Numbered from the stretch's first letter, positions 24,594 to 34,059 are shown. The stretch is 64,000 nt of DNA from an uncultured Alistipes sp. (GCA_944320685.1 CALUIK010000005.1:1-64000); one strand, 5' to 3'. Notes: generated by a model from the sequence alone, not told the origin. Numbers and translations are program-made.

Positions 24594-25640
24594 CTATTGT
24601 TTGTCGCCTGCATTTTCCCTGTCGCCGTTTTGCTGCGCGGCGGCATCGTCTTCCTCATTTGCAGGAGCGTTGTCGCTGTCGGCTGCTTCGTCGCTTCCCG
24701 CGTCGGCGGCTGCCTTTGCGGTGCTCTCCTCGGCGGCTGCTTCTTCGGTTACGCTCTTCTCCTCGGCGGTTGCCTTTGCGGCGTTCTCCTCGGCGGCTTG
24801 GGCCTGCAGCATGGCTTGATACTCCGCCTCTTCCTTGGCTTTGCGGACCTCGATACGTTGTGCTATGGTTATACCGTACTCATAGAGGGCATAACACGGC
24901 ACGAAGATGAGTATCTGGCTCACGATGTCGGGCGGTGTTATTATTGCTGCGAATACGAGCAGTGCCACGACGGCGATCTTGCGGTACTGACGCATCGTGC
25001 TCGAGGTGATGAGCCCCAGCGTCGCCAGCAGACGTATGAGCAACGGCAGCTGGAATGCGAGCGCTGCGGCGAAGGTCACACCGAGGACGGTACTCATGTA
25101 CGACCCTACGTCGATGATGTTCTTGATCTCGCTGCTGACGGAGTAGTTCCCGAGGAAGTTGATAGCCAGCGGCGCGATGACGTAGTACCCGAAGAGCACT
25201 CCGAGTATGAACCATACGGGGGTCTCGAGAACGTAGCGTAAGCTCTGCCTGCGCTGGTGCGGCGGCAGGGCAGGCTTGACGAAGAGCCACAACTGCCATA
25301 TCAGGAACGGAAACGCTATCACGATGGCTCCCACCAAGGAGCTCTTGATGTGCAGCATGAACTGTCCCGCCATCTTGTTGTTGAACAGCTCCACGCTTTC
25401 GGGGTGGATGTTCAGGGCGTCGGACCCCATGGCCGTCGCCAACCATGTAAAGAGCCTGTTTGTCGGAAATTCCGGCGTTACGGGAGCGAATACCACATCG
25501 AGGACCACTCCCTTCATTGTGAACAGAACGATGAAGAGCAGGGCAAAGACCAAAGCTACGCGGATAAGGATCTTTCGGAGTTCATCGAGGTGTTCCCCGA
25601 AAGTCATCTCCGCGCTGTCGTTGGCTGTTTGTGTGCTCAT
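24594..25640 (-). CDS. tatC: Twin-arginine translocase subunit TatC with acidic Ala/Glu-rich tail
   Basis: A 348-residue protein. Residues 1-265 are TatC: MTFGEHLDELRKILIR is the conserved N-terminal signature, followed by six membrane helices with the FxxE-like periplasmic loops. The last 80 residues are an unusual low-complexity tail of Ala, Glu and Asp ending on the cytoplasmic side. Most TatC proteins stop near 250-270 residues. It follows tatA by 18 bp. TatC recognises folded precursors with twin-arginine signals, and the oxidoreductase encoded downstream is a candidate. Confidence 0.95.
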   Translation of the reverse strand: MSTQTANDSAEMTFGEHLDELRKILIRVALVFALLFIVLFTMKGVVLDVVFAPVTPEFPTNRLFTWLATAMGSDALNIHPESVELFNNKMAGQFMLHIKSSLVGAIVIAFPFLIWQLWLFVKPALPPHQRRQSLRYVLETPVWFILGVLFGYYVIAPLAINFLGNYSVSSEIKNIIDVGSYMSTVLGVTFAAALAFQLPLLIRLLATLGLITSSTMRQYRKIAVVALLVFAAIITPPDIVSQILIFVPCYALYEYGITIAQRIEVRKAKEEAEYQAMLQAQAAEENAAKATAEEKSVTEEAAAEESTAKAAADAGSDEAADSDNAPANEEDDAAAQQNGDRENAGDKQ

Positions 25641-25658
25641 ATATATTCCGATCCGAAA

Positions 25659-25868
25659 TTACTCTTTGGTGGCAGTCGTTTTGTTGGCTTCGGGCTTGTC
25701 GTCGTCATCCTCGATGGGTTTGTTGACGGCATCTTTGAACTCCTTGATTCCGCGGCCTGCCCCACGCATGAGCTCGGGAAGTTTCTTGCCTCCGAAGAGC
25801 AACAGCAGAACCACCACGATAAGCAGCATTTCGCTCGCGCCTATTCCTCCGATAAAAAGTTGTTCCAT
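25659..25868 (-). CDS. tatA: Twin-arginine translocase subunit TatA
   Basis: A 69-residue protein with one membrane helix (MLLIVVVLLLLF) followed by FGGKKLPEL, the TatA hinge motif, an amphipathic helix (MRGAGRGIKEFKDAV) and a charged tail. The length is typical. It is the first gene of the minus-strand cluster tatA-tatC-isomerase-oxidoreductase-DUF1080, with a consensus promoter about 55 nt upstream. No tatB is present, as is usual for Bacteroidetes. Confidence 0.95.
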   Translation of the reverse strand: MEQLFIGGIGASEMLLIVVVLLLLFGGKKLPELMRGAGRGIKEFKDAVNKPIEDDDDKPEANKTTATKE

Positions 25869-25920
25869 AACTGTACTTTTTACTTATAATAAATAATAAA
25901 GTGAACTATGTTTTTCATTC

Positions 25921-25951
25921 CAAAGTTACGAATAATATTTCATTCGTACAA
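25921..25951 (-). promoter_or_regulatory. Promoter of the tatA cluster
   Basis: TTG (25951-25949), 20 nt, TAACTTTG (25928-25921) on the minus strand, with a leader of about 50 nt before the tatA ATG. Confidence 0.75.
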
Positions 25952-25981
25952 CATTGAACGATTTTTTATTTTTTTGATGCG

Positions 25982-26010
25982 GCCGCACGCTTTCGTCGGA
26001 AGCGTGCGGC
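25982..26010. terminator. Hairpin between the peptidase gene and tatA
   Basis: A perfect 11-bp inverted repeat (25982-25992 and 26000-26010) lies 110 bp past the peptidase stop. It probably ends that transcript, although the T-run expected on the minus strand is missing. Confidence 0.5.
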
Positions 26011-26119
26011 AATATGACATACTGCTGTTTGCCAGCATGTTCCATCTGATGGGGCTGCGCTTTTGCCGTGCGATTGCGTTTTTGCCCGACGTCATTATAA
26101 AACGTAGGGCCCCGCTCTA

Positions 26120-28282
26120 TTATTGTGCGCCGTCTTTGCCGTTTGGAAGCGGTTTCAGATACTGCTCGAAGTAATCTGAAATCTTGTTGTGCAAGTGTAC
26201 GGCATCCTTGCCGAAGACGTTGTGTTCGGCCAAGGGATAGGGGAAATAGTCTACCTGCACATTGCTCTCGATGCATTTGCGCACGAAGTTGAGCGAGTGC
26301 TGCCATACCACAGTGCCGTCCATCGCGCCCTGACATATGAGCAGCTTGCCTTTCAGGTCGGCGGCGCGGTTCAGCAGGCTCACCTTCTCGAAGCCTTCGG
26401 CGTTCGTCTCGGGCGTCTCCATGTAACGCTCGCCGTACATCACTTCGTACCACTTCCAATCTATTACGGGGCCTCCGGCCACGCCAACCTTGAAGACGTC
26501 GGGGTAGTTGGTCATGAGCGATATGGTCATGTAGCCGCCGTAGCTCCAGCCGTGTACGCCGATGCGGTCGCGGTCTACCCACGGATGTGACATGAGCCAC
26601 TTCATGCCGGCCATCTGGTCCTGCATCTCGCACTGCCCGCACTGTTTGTGTATTGCCTTCTCGTACTCGGCGCCGCGGTTCGAGGTACCGCGGTTGTCCA
26701 TGACAAAGACGACGTAGCCGCGCTGTGCCATATACATCTCCCAGCGGCGCAGCTGCGCCTGATAGCTGTTGCGCACCATCTGCGAGTGCGGGCCGCCGTA
26801 GACGTAGAGTATGGCGGGGTATTTCTTCGCCGGATCGAAACCGAGAGGCTTGATCAGGCGGTAGTAGTTGTCGTATTTGCCGTCGGCGCTCTTCACCGTA
26901 CCGAGTTCTATGTCGGCATATGCGTACCCCTCGGTGGGGTCGGGCGCGCGGAACAGTTCGCGCGAGAGACGATTCTCCGTCGAACGCATTTCGACGATGC
27001 GGGGTACGCGCAGCGACGAGTAATCGTCGAGAAAGTAGCGTCCGCTGTGGCTCACCGACACGTTGTGCCACCCTTCGTCCGGCGTGAGGCGCGTTGAGCG
27101 TCCCGTGACGATGTCGACCTTGAAGAGATGGTTCTCCACGGGCGACACTTCTGCGGAGGTGTAGTATACGTAGCGGCCGTTCTGCGCCACATACCTGACG
27201 TCGGCGTCGGTGGCTGTAAGGCGCTTGACATTGCCCTCGTGGTCGCAGAGGTAGAGGTTGTAGTATCCGTCGCGGTTGTCGGTCGTATAGATGAAGCGCG
27301 AGGGGTCGTTGCGCAGGAATACGAGCGGGTATTGCGGCTCGACGAAGCGGTCGTTGTGCTCGGTAAGCAGCTGTTTTACGAGGCGTCCCGTCGTGACGTC
27401 GTACATGTTCAGGTGCATGTTTTTCTGCCGGCGGTCGAGCACCTGTACGTAGATGTGCTTTGCGTCGGGCGCCCACGTGACGTTTGTGAGGTAGCGCTCC
27501 TCGTCGAAGTCGGTCACCGTGAGGTATACGGTGCGGGCCGTGGCGATGTCGTATATGCCCAGATCGACCCTCTCCGAGGCCATGCCGTTCATCGGGTATT
27601 TGATGTTCCGCAGCGAGCCCGTGCGGGTGGTTATGTCGACGAGCGGGAAGTCGGTCACGCGAGACTCGTCCTTGCGGTAGAAGGCTATCTTCGAGGCGTC
27701 GGGCGCGAAGAATATGCCGCCCGTGATGCCGAACTCGTTGCGGCTGACACTCTGGCCGCAGACGATGCTGCGGTCCTCGTATTCTGTTACGGCGTGTTCG
27801 TTCTCGCCGTCGAAATAGTAGAGGTTGTTTGCGCGCGTGTATGCGTAGCGCCCGCCCTTGCCCGGCTGGCGGGTGAGGTTGGCTACGCCTTCGGGCACGC
27901 GGCTTGAGGCGACGATGCTGCTGCGTCGCAGGTCTATGGTGCTGCGTACGCCGTTCGATATGACCACGAGCGTGTTCTCGTCCTCGAACGAATATGCGGG
28001 GAATGCCTTGAAGTCGGCGGAGAGCAGCCGATTCAACTCTTCGAGCGTAATGACGGTCGATCGTTTGCCGCTGCGGGCGTTGACGGCTACGATGTCCGTG
28101 CCGTCGGTTATCGAGTAGCTGTCGCTTTGTGCCACCCAGCGCACGGGGTAGGACGCGGGCGAGAGCTCGCGGCTGAGGATGGTCTCCTCCATTGTGAGGA
28201 GTTTGCCTTGGGGCTGTTGCGCCGCGGCCGGTATCGTTGCGGTCAACGCCATGATTGCAAGTGTTATAAAGTATTGTTTCAT
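26120..28282 (-). CDS. Dipeptidyl-peptidase IV-type serine peptidase (S9B)
   Basis: A 720-residue secreted prolyl-oligopeptidase-family enzyme with a Sec signal (MKQYFITLAIMALTATIPAAA). Residues about 60-490 form the DPPIV N-terminal beta-propeller, and the C-terminal 230 residues are the alpha/beta-hydrolase domain. The catalytic Ser is in GVHGWSYGGYM (about 579), the Asp in CQGAMDGTV (about 653) and the His in LAEHNVFGKD (about 686). It removes Xaa-Pro or related dipeptides from peptides in the periplasm, and such enzymes are abundant in protein-using Bacteroidales. The start at 28282 opens the signal peptide; the upstream extension is not coding-like. It is monocistronic. Confidence 0.94.
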   Translation of the reverse strand: MKQYFITLAIMALTATIPAAAQQPQGKLLTMEETILSRELSPASYPVRWVAQSDSYSITDGTDIVAVNARSGKRSTVITLEELNRLLSADFKAFPAYSFEDENTLVVISNGVRSTIDLRRSSIVASSRVPEGVANLTRQPGKGGRYAYTRANNLYYFDGENEHAVTEYEDRSIVCGQSVSRNEFGITGGIFFAPDASKIAFYRKDESRVTDFPLVDITTRTGSLRNIKYPMNGMASERVDLGIYDIATARTVYLTVTDFDEERYLTNVTWAPDAKHIYVQVLDRRQKNMHLNMYDVTTGRLVKQLLTEHNDRFVEPQYPLVFLRNDPSRFIYTTDNRDGYYNLYLCDHEGNVKRLTATDADVRYVAQNGRYVYYTSAEVSPVENHLFKVDIVTGRSTRLTPDEGWHNVSVSHSGRYFLDDYSSLRVPRIVEMRSTENRLSRELFRAPDPTEGYAYADIELGTVKSADGKYDNYYRLIKPLGFDPAKKYPAILYVYGGPHSQMVRNSYQAQLRRWEMYMAQRGYVVFVMDNRGTSNRGAEYEKAIHKQCGQCEMQDQMAGMKWLMSHPWVDRDRIGVHGWSYGGYMTISLMTNYPDVFKVGVAGGPVIDWKWYEVMYGERYMETPETNAEGFEKVSLLNRAADLKGKLLICQGAMDGTVVWQHSLNFVRKCIESNVQVDYFPYPLAEHNVFGKDAVHLHNKISDYFEQYLKPLPNGKDGAQ

Positions 28283-29010
28283 TGTCGGTTTGGGTTGGTC
28301 CGCGACATACGGCGCATGGCGGGGCCGGTTGGCTGCACGCGGTATGCGGCGGTGTGAACATGTATCTAATTGTGTGCGAAAATATGAAAAGTTGTCGATA
28401 AATCCAATTTTTGCCGCAGGTAAAAACTCCTTGAATATTATCCCGCGGGAGCATTGCCGCGTGCGGGGGCTTAATGCGTTCATGGCGTGCGGTGCGGCGG
28501 TGCGGCGGTTCGGCGAGGCCGGCAGCCGGCTGCGGGTCTCGGCTCCATAGGTAAAGAGAAGCCGTAAGGAGGATTGGATCCATCCTTACGGCAGACAAAA
28601 GAACGGGCCGCTAAAGATGTGCACGGCCCCGATTATAGAGGGAATAGATTGGAAAATAGGGTTGTTGCAATTCCTTACTGCCGGAATACGGCCGTCTGTT
28701 TGCCGTGCCTGCCGTATCCGTCGGTTCAAAGATGGAAATTATTTTTGTAAGAAAAAAATATTACAGGACAAATAGAACATTTTTATTGCCGGATATTACT
28801 TTTTTGTACTCTTTCGGGCTCATGGCGGAAGTGTCGTGCCATTTTTTTTGCCGTTCGATTCCTTCGATCCTGCGGTTATCGGCCTTTATTTCGTATTTTT
28901 GCCGTGCGGCCGCCGGAACGGGTGTTGCCGGTGTATCGGCCGGCGCGTCTGACGGCTATGCAGCCCGTGTGCCGTCTGTACGGCTGCATGACAGCAAAAT
29001 TTATTGTCGT
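28283..29010. other. Intergenic region, divergent peptidase and GH76 genes
   Basis: These 728 bp separate the peptidase (minus) and GH76 (plus) starts. The stretch holds an inverted repeat at 28561-28592 (arms GCCGTAAGGA and TCCTTACGGC), a second short one around 28611-28636 (GGGCCG and CGGCCC), and a TATTTTTG element at 28894-28901 on the plus strand that may serve the GH76 gene. I see no gene. Two adjacent hairpins far from both starts could be an RNA, but nothing more supports this. Confidence 0.5.
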
Positions 29011-30264
29011 ATGAGAGGAAAAGTGATTTTTGCGCTGCTGTTCGCCATCGTCGTGTCGGCTGGGGAACTGTCGGCTTCAGGGGATGGCGGCGCGTCTGCC
29101 GGCCGCCCCGTAAAGATGAAGGAAGTATGGATGGCATATGATGCTTTCAATGCCGTGTACCTCGATGCCGCAAAATACATTTATAAAAGCGACTCGTCTG
29201 TGCCGGCCGCAGTGGACCGCTTCAACGGCGCGGCGGCGATATGGTGCCAGCCCATCTATTGGGACATGGCGATGAACGCCGCGGCGCTGGCCGGGCGGTG
29301 CGGCGAGCGGCGCCGCGCCAAGGAGTACGCGGAGTTGTGCCGCCGCATATTCGATGGCGAGAGGGCGCACTATGCTGATTTCGATTTCGAGGACAACAAC
29401 GAGAATACGGGATGGTTCATCTACGACGACATCATGTGGTGGACCATATCGCTGGCGCGTGCCTATTGCATGTTCGGCGACGAGGAGTACCTGCGCCTTG
29501 CGGAGCGGAGTTTCTCGCGCGTATGGTACGGGTCGGAGCGTGTTGGCGATACGGGCTCGTACGACGAGGCCGCCGGAGGCATGTTCTGGCGCTGGTATCC
29601 CATATCGTCACCCGAACCCAACCGCTCGGGCGACGGCAAGATGGCCTGTATAAACTTCCCTACGGTCGTGGCGGCGCTGACGCTGTCGGGATGCGTGCCC
29701 GACGGGCGCAGGGCCGAGGATGGCGACAGGCCCGTGACGCATACGCGCGAGCGCTACTTCGAGATGGGGCGTGAGATATACGGGTGGGGCGTTGAAAACC
29801 TCTTCGACGCCGCTACGGGACGCGTAGCCGACAGCCGCCACGGCGATGGCGAGCCCGACTGGAAGACGCATGTATACAATCAGGGGACCTTTATCGGCGC
29901 CTCGGTGCTGCTCTACCGGGCCACGGGCGAGCGGCGCTATCTCGACAATGCGGTCGCTGCGGCCGACTATGTGGTGGAGGAGATGTCGCGCGACGGCATA
30001 CTCCCGTTCGAGGACGGGATCGAGCAGGGTATATATACGGCCATTTTCGCACAGTATATGGCGATGCTGGTCTACGACTGCGGGCAGCGGCAGTACCTTC
30101 CGTTCCTGCGGCGCAATATCGCCGCGGGGTGGTCGAACCGCGATCGCGTGCGCAATATATGCGGCGGCGAATATGGGCGGCCGCTCGATGCCGGCGAAAC
30201 GGTGGACAGCTATTCGGCGTCGGGGATACCTGCCCTGATGCTGCTATTTGCGACGGAGCGTTAA
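29011..30264 (+). CDS. GH76 family glycosidase (alpha-1,6-mannanase type)
   Basis: A 417-residue secreted protein (signal MRGKVIFALLFAIVVSAGELSA) with the (alpha/alpha)6 barrel of GH76. The catalytic Asp pair is in WFIYDDIMWWTISLARAY, and GGMFWRW and THVYNQGTFIGASVLLYRATG are conserved family segments. GH76 enzymes cut alpha-1,6-mannan backbones of fungal cell walls or related bacterial polymers. The start at 29011 opens the signal peptide; the frame extends upstream without coding character. The GH2 gene follows 84 bp later but has its own promoter. No SusC/D pair is nearby. The family is secure; the target is inference. Confidence 0.9.
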   Translation: MRGKVIFALLFAIVVSAGELSASGDGGASAGRPVKMKEVWMAYDAFNAVYLDAAKYIYKSDSSVPAAVDRFNGAAAIWCQPIYWDMAMNAAALAGRCGERRRAKEYAELCRRIFDGERAHYADFDFEDNNENTGWFIYDDIMWWTISLARAYCMFGDEEYLRLAERSFSRVWYGSERVGDTGSYDEAAGGMFWRWYPISSPEPNRSGDGKMACINFPTVVAALTLSGCVPDGRRAEDGDRPVTHTRERYFEMGREIYGWGVENLFDAATGRVADSRHGDGEPDWKTHVYNQGTFIGASVLLYRATGERRYLDNAVAAADYVVEEMSRDGILPFEDGIEQGIYTAIFAQYMAMLVYDCGQRQYLPFLRRNIAAGWSNRDRVRNICGGEYGRPLDAGETVDSYSASGIPALMLLFATER

Positions 30265-30268
30265 GGAC

Positions 30269-30299
30269 TTGCGAATCTCGTTCCATATTCATATTTTTG
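30269..30299 (+). promoter_or_regulatory. Promoter of the GH2 gene
   Basis: TTG (30269-30271), 20 nt, TATTTTTG (30292-30299), about 50 nt before ATG 30349. Confidence 0.7.
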
Positions 30300-30348
30300 T
30301 ACTGAAACCTTAAACACGGAGAATAACCTTAAAATTTTCGCTATTTCT

Positions 30349-33300
30349 ATGAAGAAGACAATTATGTCGGCAGCGTCGTTGGGCCTGTCGCTCGCCGGCG
30401 TCTGTCAAACACCCTATTGGCAGGATGTGTCGACGGTGGAGGTGAACCGCGAGGCTCCCCGCACAGAGTTCGTCACTTACACGAGCGAGGAGAAGGCCCT
30501 TACGCGCGACTTCTCGTCGTCGGAAAATTACCAGCTGCTGAACGGGGATTGGAAGTTCCTCTATTACGACTCGTACAGGGATGTCCCCGCGTCGGTGGCG
30601 GACCCAGCGACAGACGCCTCGTCGTGGAACGACATCAAGGTGCCCGGCAACTGGGAGCTTCAGGGCTACGGTACGGCCATCTACGTGAACCACCCCTATG
30701 AGTTCAGCCCCGTGAACCCGCGGCCGCCGCATCTGCCCGAGGCTACGCCCGTGGGCGTTTACCGCCGTACGTTCACCGTCAGCGACGCATGGAAGGACAA
30801 GGATGTGTTCCTCAACATCGCAGGCGCCAAGTCGGGCGTTTACGTCTATGTGAACGGCCGCGAGGTCGGTTACAGCGAGGACTCGAAGGATGTTGCGCAG
30901 TTCCTGCTGAACGATTACCTCAAGTCGGGCGAGAATACGCTCGTGTTGAAGATATACCGCTGGAGTACTGGATCTTACCTCGAGTGTCAGGATTTCTGGC
31001 GCATAAGCGGTATCGAGCGCGACATATATCTGAGCGCGCAGTCGAAGGTGTCGATACGCGATTTCGAGGTCGTGTCTACGCTCGATGACTCATATACTGA
31101 CGGCCTGTTCACCCTCAAGGTGACGACTTCGGGCAGCGGGGAGTGCGAGGTGGCGTACAAACTCGTCGATGCGGCGGGTGCCACGGTGCTCTCGGGAAGC
31201 AGGAGTGCGGAAGGCGGCGGCGAGGTGACCTTCACGGGGACGGTGCCCGATGCGAAGAAGTGGTCGGCCGAGGAGCCCAACCTCTACCGTCTGATGATGA
31301 GCGTCGGCAGCGGCGGGTCTCGGGAGTATGTCCCCTTCAATGTGGGTTTCCGCCGCTTCGAGATCGTGCCTGTCGACACGAAGGATGCGCGCGGACGCAA
31401 TTACCGTGTGCTCCTCGTGAACGGCCAGCCCGTCAAGTTCAAGGGTGTGAACGTTCACGAGCATAACGAATATACGGGTCACTACGTATCTGAGGCGGAC
31501 ATGCGCCACGATCTGGAGATCATGCGCCGGAACAATATCAACGCGGTGCGTACGAGCCACTATCCGCAGCCGCGCCGCTTCTACGAGTTGTGCGACGAGA
31601 TCGGAATATACGTGTACTGCGAAGCCAACATCGAGTCCCACGGAATGGGTTACAGCTTGGAGAAGGGCGGCACGCTGGGCAACAACCCCGAGTGGCGGGT
31701 TCCCCACCTCGACCGTATAAACAACATGTACGAGCAGTTGAAGAACTATCCCTGCGTGGCCATCTGGTCGCTGGGCAACGAGGCCGGCAACGGATACAAC
31801 TTCTATCTGGGTTATGACCTCATAGCGGCCAAGGAACATGGCGAGGGTCGTATGAACCGCCCGATATGTTACGAGCGTGCGCAGTGGGAGTGGAACAGCG
31901 ACATGTACGTTCCGCAGTACCCGGGAGCAAGCTGGTTCGAGAGTATCGGCCGTAACGGGTCGGACCGTCCGGTCGTCCCCTCGGAGTATGCCCACTCCAT
32001 GGGCAACTCCACGGGCGGCCTGTGGCTGCAGTGGCAGGCCATATACAAGTATCCCAACCTTCAGGGGGCCTTCATCTGGGACTGGATCGACCAAGGCTTC
32101 GCCGAGACCGACGAGAACGGCGTGAAGTATTGGGCCTATGGCGGTGATTACGGCGTGAAGTCTCCCAGTGACGCCAACTTCCTGTGCAACGGTATCATAG
32201 GTCCCGACCGCCGACCGCATCCCGCAATGGCCGAGGTGAAGTACGCCTACAGCGACATCGCCTTCCACCGCGCCGGTGACGGATATGAGATCGAGAACCG
32301 TTTTTACTTCAAGGACTTGAGCAACTACCGCGTGCGTTACGCCTATCTGGCCGACGGCCGCGAGGTCAAGAGCGGCTACATTACGGTGGACGCCGCCCCG
32401 CAGTCGCGTGCCGCGCTGGCTGTACCCGCGCTCGGCAAGATGCGCGCCGACCAGACCTACACGTTGCGTCTGGAGGCCGTCACGATAGCGGAGGAGCGGC
32501 TCATTCCGGCCGGTTTCGTCATTGCCCACGAGTCGTTCGAGTTGCAGCGCGCAAAGCGCCTTCCCTACGCTTCGGCCATGAGCAAGGCGTTGAAAGTGAC
32601 CGATACCGATGAGGCGATTACCGTTTCGGGCGGTAAGGTGGACTTCGTCTTCGACCGCAAGAAGGGTTATGTTACATCGTATAAGTATGGCGGCCGCGAG
32701 ATCCTGAGCGACGGCTTCGGCTTGCGGCCCAACTTCTGGCGCGCTCCGACGGACAACGACTTCGGGAACGGCGAGCACAAGCGTTGCGTAGAGTGGCGTC
32801 TGGCCGGCACGGAATTCGAAGCCGAGGCTGCGGTGTCGACGGGCGAGAACGGCGCCTCCGTGATCGACGTGGTGTATTCGCTGCCCTTCGACGCGTCGCT
32901 CAAGGTGACTTATACGGTCAATGCCGCGGGCTTCGTCAACGTACGCAGCAGCTACTCCGGCGGCAAGGGCGAGAACCTGCCCGAGTTGCCGCGTCTGGGC
33001 ATGCGTTTCCGCCTGCCGCGTGCGATGGAGAGCTTCAGCTACTACGGCCGCGGCCCCGAGGAAAACTACTGGGACCGCAACAACGGTACGCTGCCCGGTC
33101 TATATGCCACGACGGCTGTCGCCGAGAACTACCCGTATGTGCGCCCGCAGGAGACGGGGCACCACACCGATACGGAGTGGATACGTTTCAAGGGCCTTGA
33201 GATCGTAGCCGACGACCGCATGGAGTTCAACGTGCTGTGCAACGCCATCGAGGAGTACGATCCTGCCACGAACACCAAACGCGACTTCCAGTGGCGCAAT

Positions 33301-33513
33301 TTCTTCGAGGGTGATAAGGCTACGCAGAACGACCGCCGCCAGATGCATACCAACGACATCGATACGTCGGCCAACGACTTTGTGGAGGTATGTCTCGACT
33401 ACCGCCAGACAGGTGTCGGCGGCTACGACAGCTGGGGGTCGCGTCCCGAGGCGATATACACGCTTCGCAGCGACGGCAGCTATGAGTGGGGCTTTACGCT
33501 TGACCCGCGATAG
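30349..33513 (+). CDS. GH2 beta-galactosidase (LacZ-type, secreted)
   Basis: A 1054-residue enzyme with an export signal (about residues 1-19). Then come the jelly-roll domain (WKFLYYDS.. KVPGNWELQGYGTAIYVN), an immunoglobulin-like domain, the TIM barrel, a second Ig-like domain and the small beta-galactosidase domain (RAPTDNDFGNGEH ... YGRGPEENYWDR). The acid/base Glu is in WSLGNEAGNGYN and the nucleophile Glu in PSEYAHSMGNSTGG. Length and domain order match E. coli LacZ-type enzymes, but the export signal puts it in the periplasm, as in many gut Bacteroidetes. It removes terminal beta-galactose. Confidence is high. Confidence 0.95.
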   Translation: MKKTIMSAASLGLSLAGVCQTPYWQDVSTVEVNREAPRTEFVTYTSEEKALTRDFSSSENYQLLNGDWKFLYYDSYRDVPASVADPATDASSWNDIKVPGNWELQGYGTAIYVNHPYEFSPVNPRPPHLPEATPVGVYRRTFTVSDAWKDKDVFLNIAGAKSGVYVYVNGREVGYSEDSKDVAQFLLNDYLKSGENTLVLKIYRWSTGSYLECQDFWRISGIERDIYLSAQSKVSIRDFEVVSTLDDSYTDGLFTLKVTTSGSGECEVAYKLVDAAGATVLSGSRSAEGGGEVTFTGTVPDAKKWSAEEPNLYRLMMSVGSGGSREYVPFNVGFRRFEIVPVDTKDARGRNYRVLLVNGQPVKFKGVNVHEHNEYTGHYVSEADMRHDLEIMRRNNINAVRTSHYPQPRRFYELCDEIGIYVYCEANIESHGMGYSLEKGGTLGNNPEWRVPHLDRINNMYEQLKNYPCVAIWSLGNEAGNGYNFYLGYDLIAAKEHGEGRMNRPICYERAQWEWNSDMYVPQYPGASWFESIGRNGSDRPVVPSEYAHSMGNSTGGLWLQWQAIYKYPNLQGAFIWDWIDQGFAETDENGVKYWAYGGDYGVKSPSDANFLCNGIIGPDRRPHPAMAEVKYAYSDIAFHRAGDGYEIENRFYFKDLSNYRVRYAYLADGREVKSGYITVDAAPQSRAALAVPALGKMRADQTYTLRLEAVTIAEERLIPAGFVIAHESFELQRAKRLPYASAMSKALKVTDTDEAITVSGGKVDFVFDRKKGYVTSYKYGGREILSDGFGLRPNFWRAPTDNDFGNGEHKRCVEWRLAGTEFEAEAAVSTGENGASVIDVVYSLPFDASLKVTYTVNAAGFVNVRSSYSGGKGENLPELPRLGMRFRLPRAMESFSYYGRGPEENYWDRNNGTLPGLYATTAVAENYPYVRPQETGHHTDTEWIRFKGLEIVADDRMEFNVLCNAIEEYDPATNTKRDFQWRNFFEGDKATQNDRRQMHTNDIDTSANDFVEVCLDYRQTGVGGYDSWGSRPEAIYTLRSDGSYEWGFTLDPR

Positions 33514-33822
33514 CCGGTTATTATGCGGGGCATGTATAGATACCAGCCGACTCCCGAAGGAGCCGGCTGGTTCTGTATAGGAGGTAAGCATTCCGGATAT
33601 ACGGCTTTATGGCTGTACGGCGGGCAGGAACTGTGGGCATTGGTTGCAGTTTGGTTTCGTGACGTGGGCGAGTATATGGCGGGAACAGAGTGGCGTTCCG
33701 TACGGCTATGCGCAAATAGTGAGTTGGATATGGGGTCGGGATGCTAATTTTTCGGGCCGTTTTTTTGTCAAAAGGGAAAATATGGTTACATTTGCACTCG
33801 ATTTTCAATTTTCACGAAATCA
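33514..33822. other. Intergenic region between the GH2 gene and tRNA-Leu
   Basis: About 300 bp. It holds an inverted repeat at 33543-33570 (12-bp arms with one mismatch, loop CGAA), which probably terminates the GH2 transcript, and the tRNA promoter near its end. Nothing coding is convincing in between. Confidence 0.6.
33765..33794 (+). promoter_or_regulatory. Consensus promoter of tRNA-Leu
   Basis: TTG (33765-33767), 19 nt, TACATTTG (33787-33794), an exact match located about 28 nt before the tRNA. Confidence 0.88.
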
Positions 33823-33906
33823 GCCCGGATGGCGGAATCGGTAGACGCGCTGGTCTCAAACACCAGTAGGTTCACCCCTGTGCCGGTTCGACCCCGGCTC
33901 CGGGTA
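33823..33906 (+). tRNA. tRNA-Leu (anticodon CAA)
   Basis: The sequence folds as a class II tRNA. The acceptor stem is GCCCGGA with TCCGGGT (one G-T pair) and the D-arm carries GGTAGACGC. The anticodon stem is CTGGT/ACCAG with loop CTCAAAC (anticodon CAA at 33857-33859), followed by an extra-long variable arm and the T-loop GGTTCGACC. CCA is not encoded. It decodes UUG. An acquired-looking block follows it. Confidence 0.95.
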
Positions 33907-33913
33907 CGATGCG

Positions 33914-33954
33914 AAAGGTTGGATATTTGCAGACAAAATATTCAACCTTTTTTT
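33914..33954 (+). terminator. Terminator of tRNA-Leu
   Basis: AAAGGTTGGATATTT pairs with AAATATTCAACCTTT (one G-T pair), followed by a run of T reaching 33954. Confidence 0.85.
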
Positions 33955-34059
33955 GTTTGTCCTTATTTCCCCCCCCCTGTATTGTTCCATTCATGCAATC
34001 TACTGGGGCTTTATCTTGAAATTTGTCTTAATTTTGGGGTATTGTAAAACCTCGCATTT

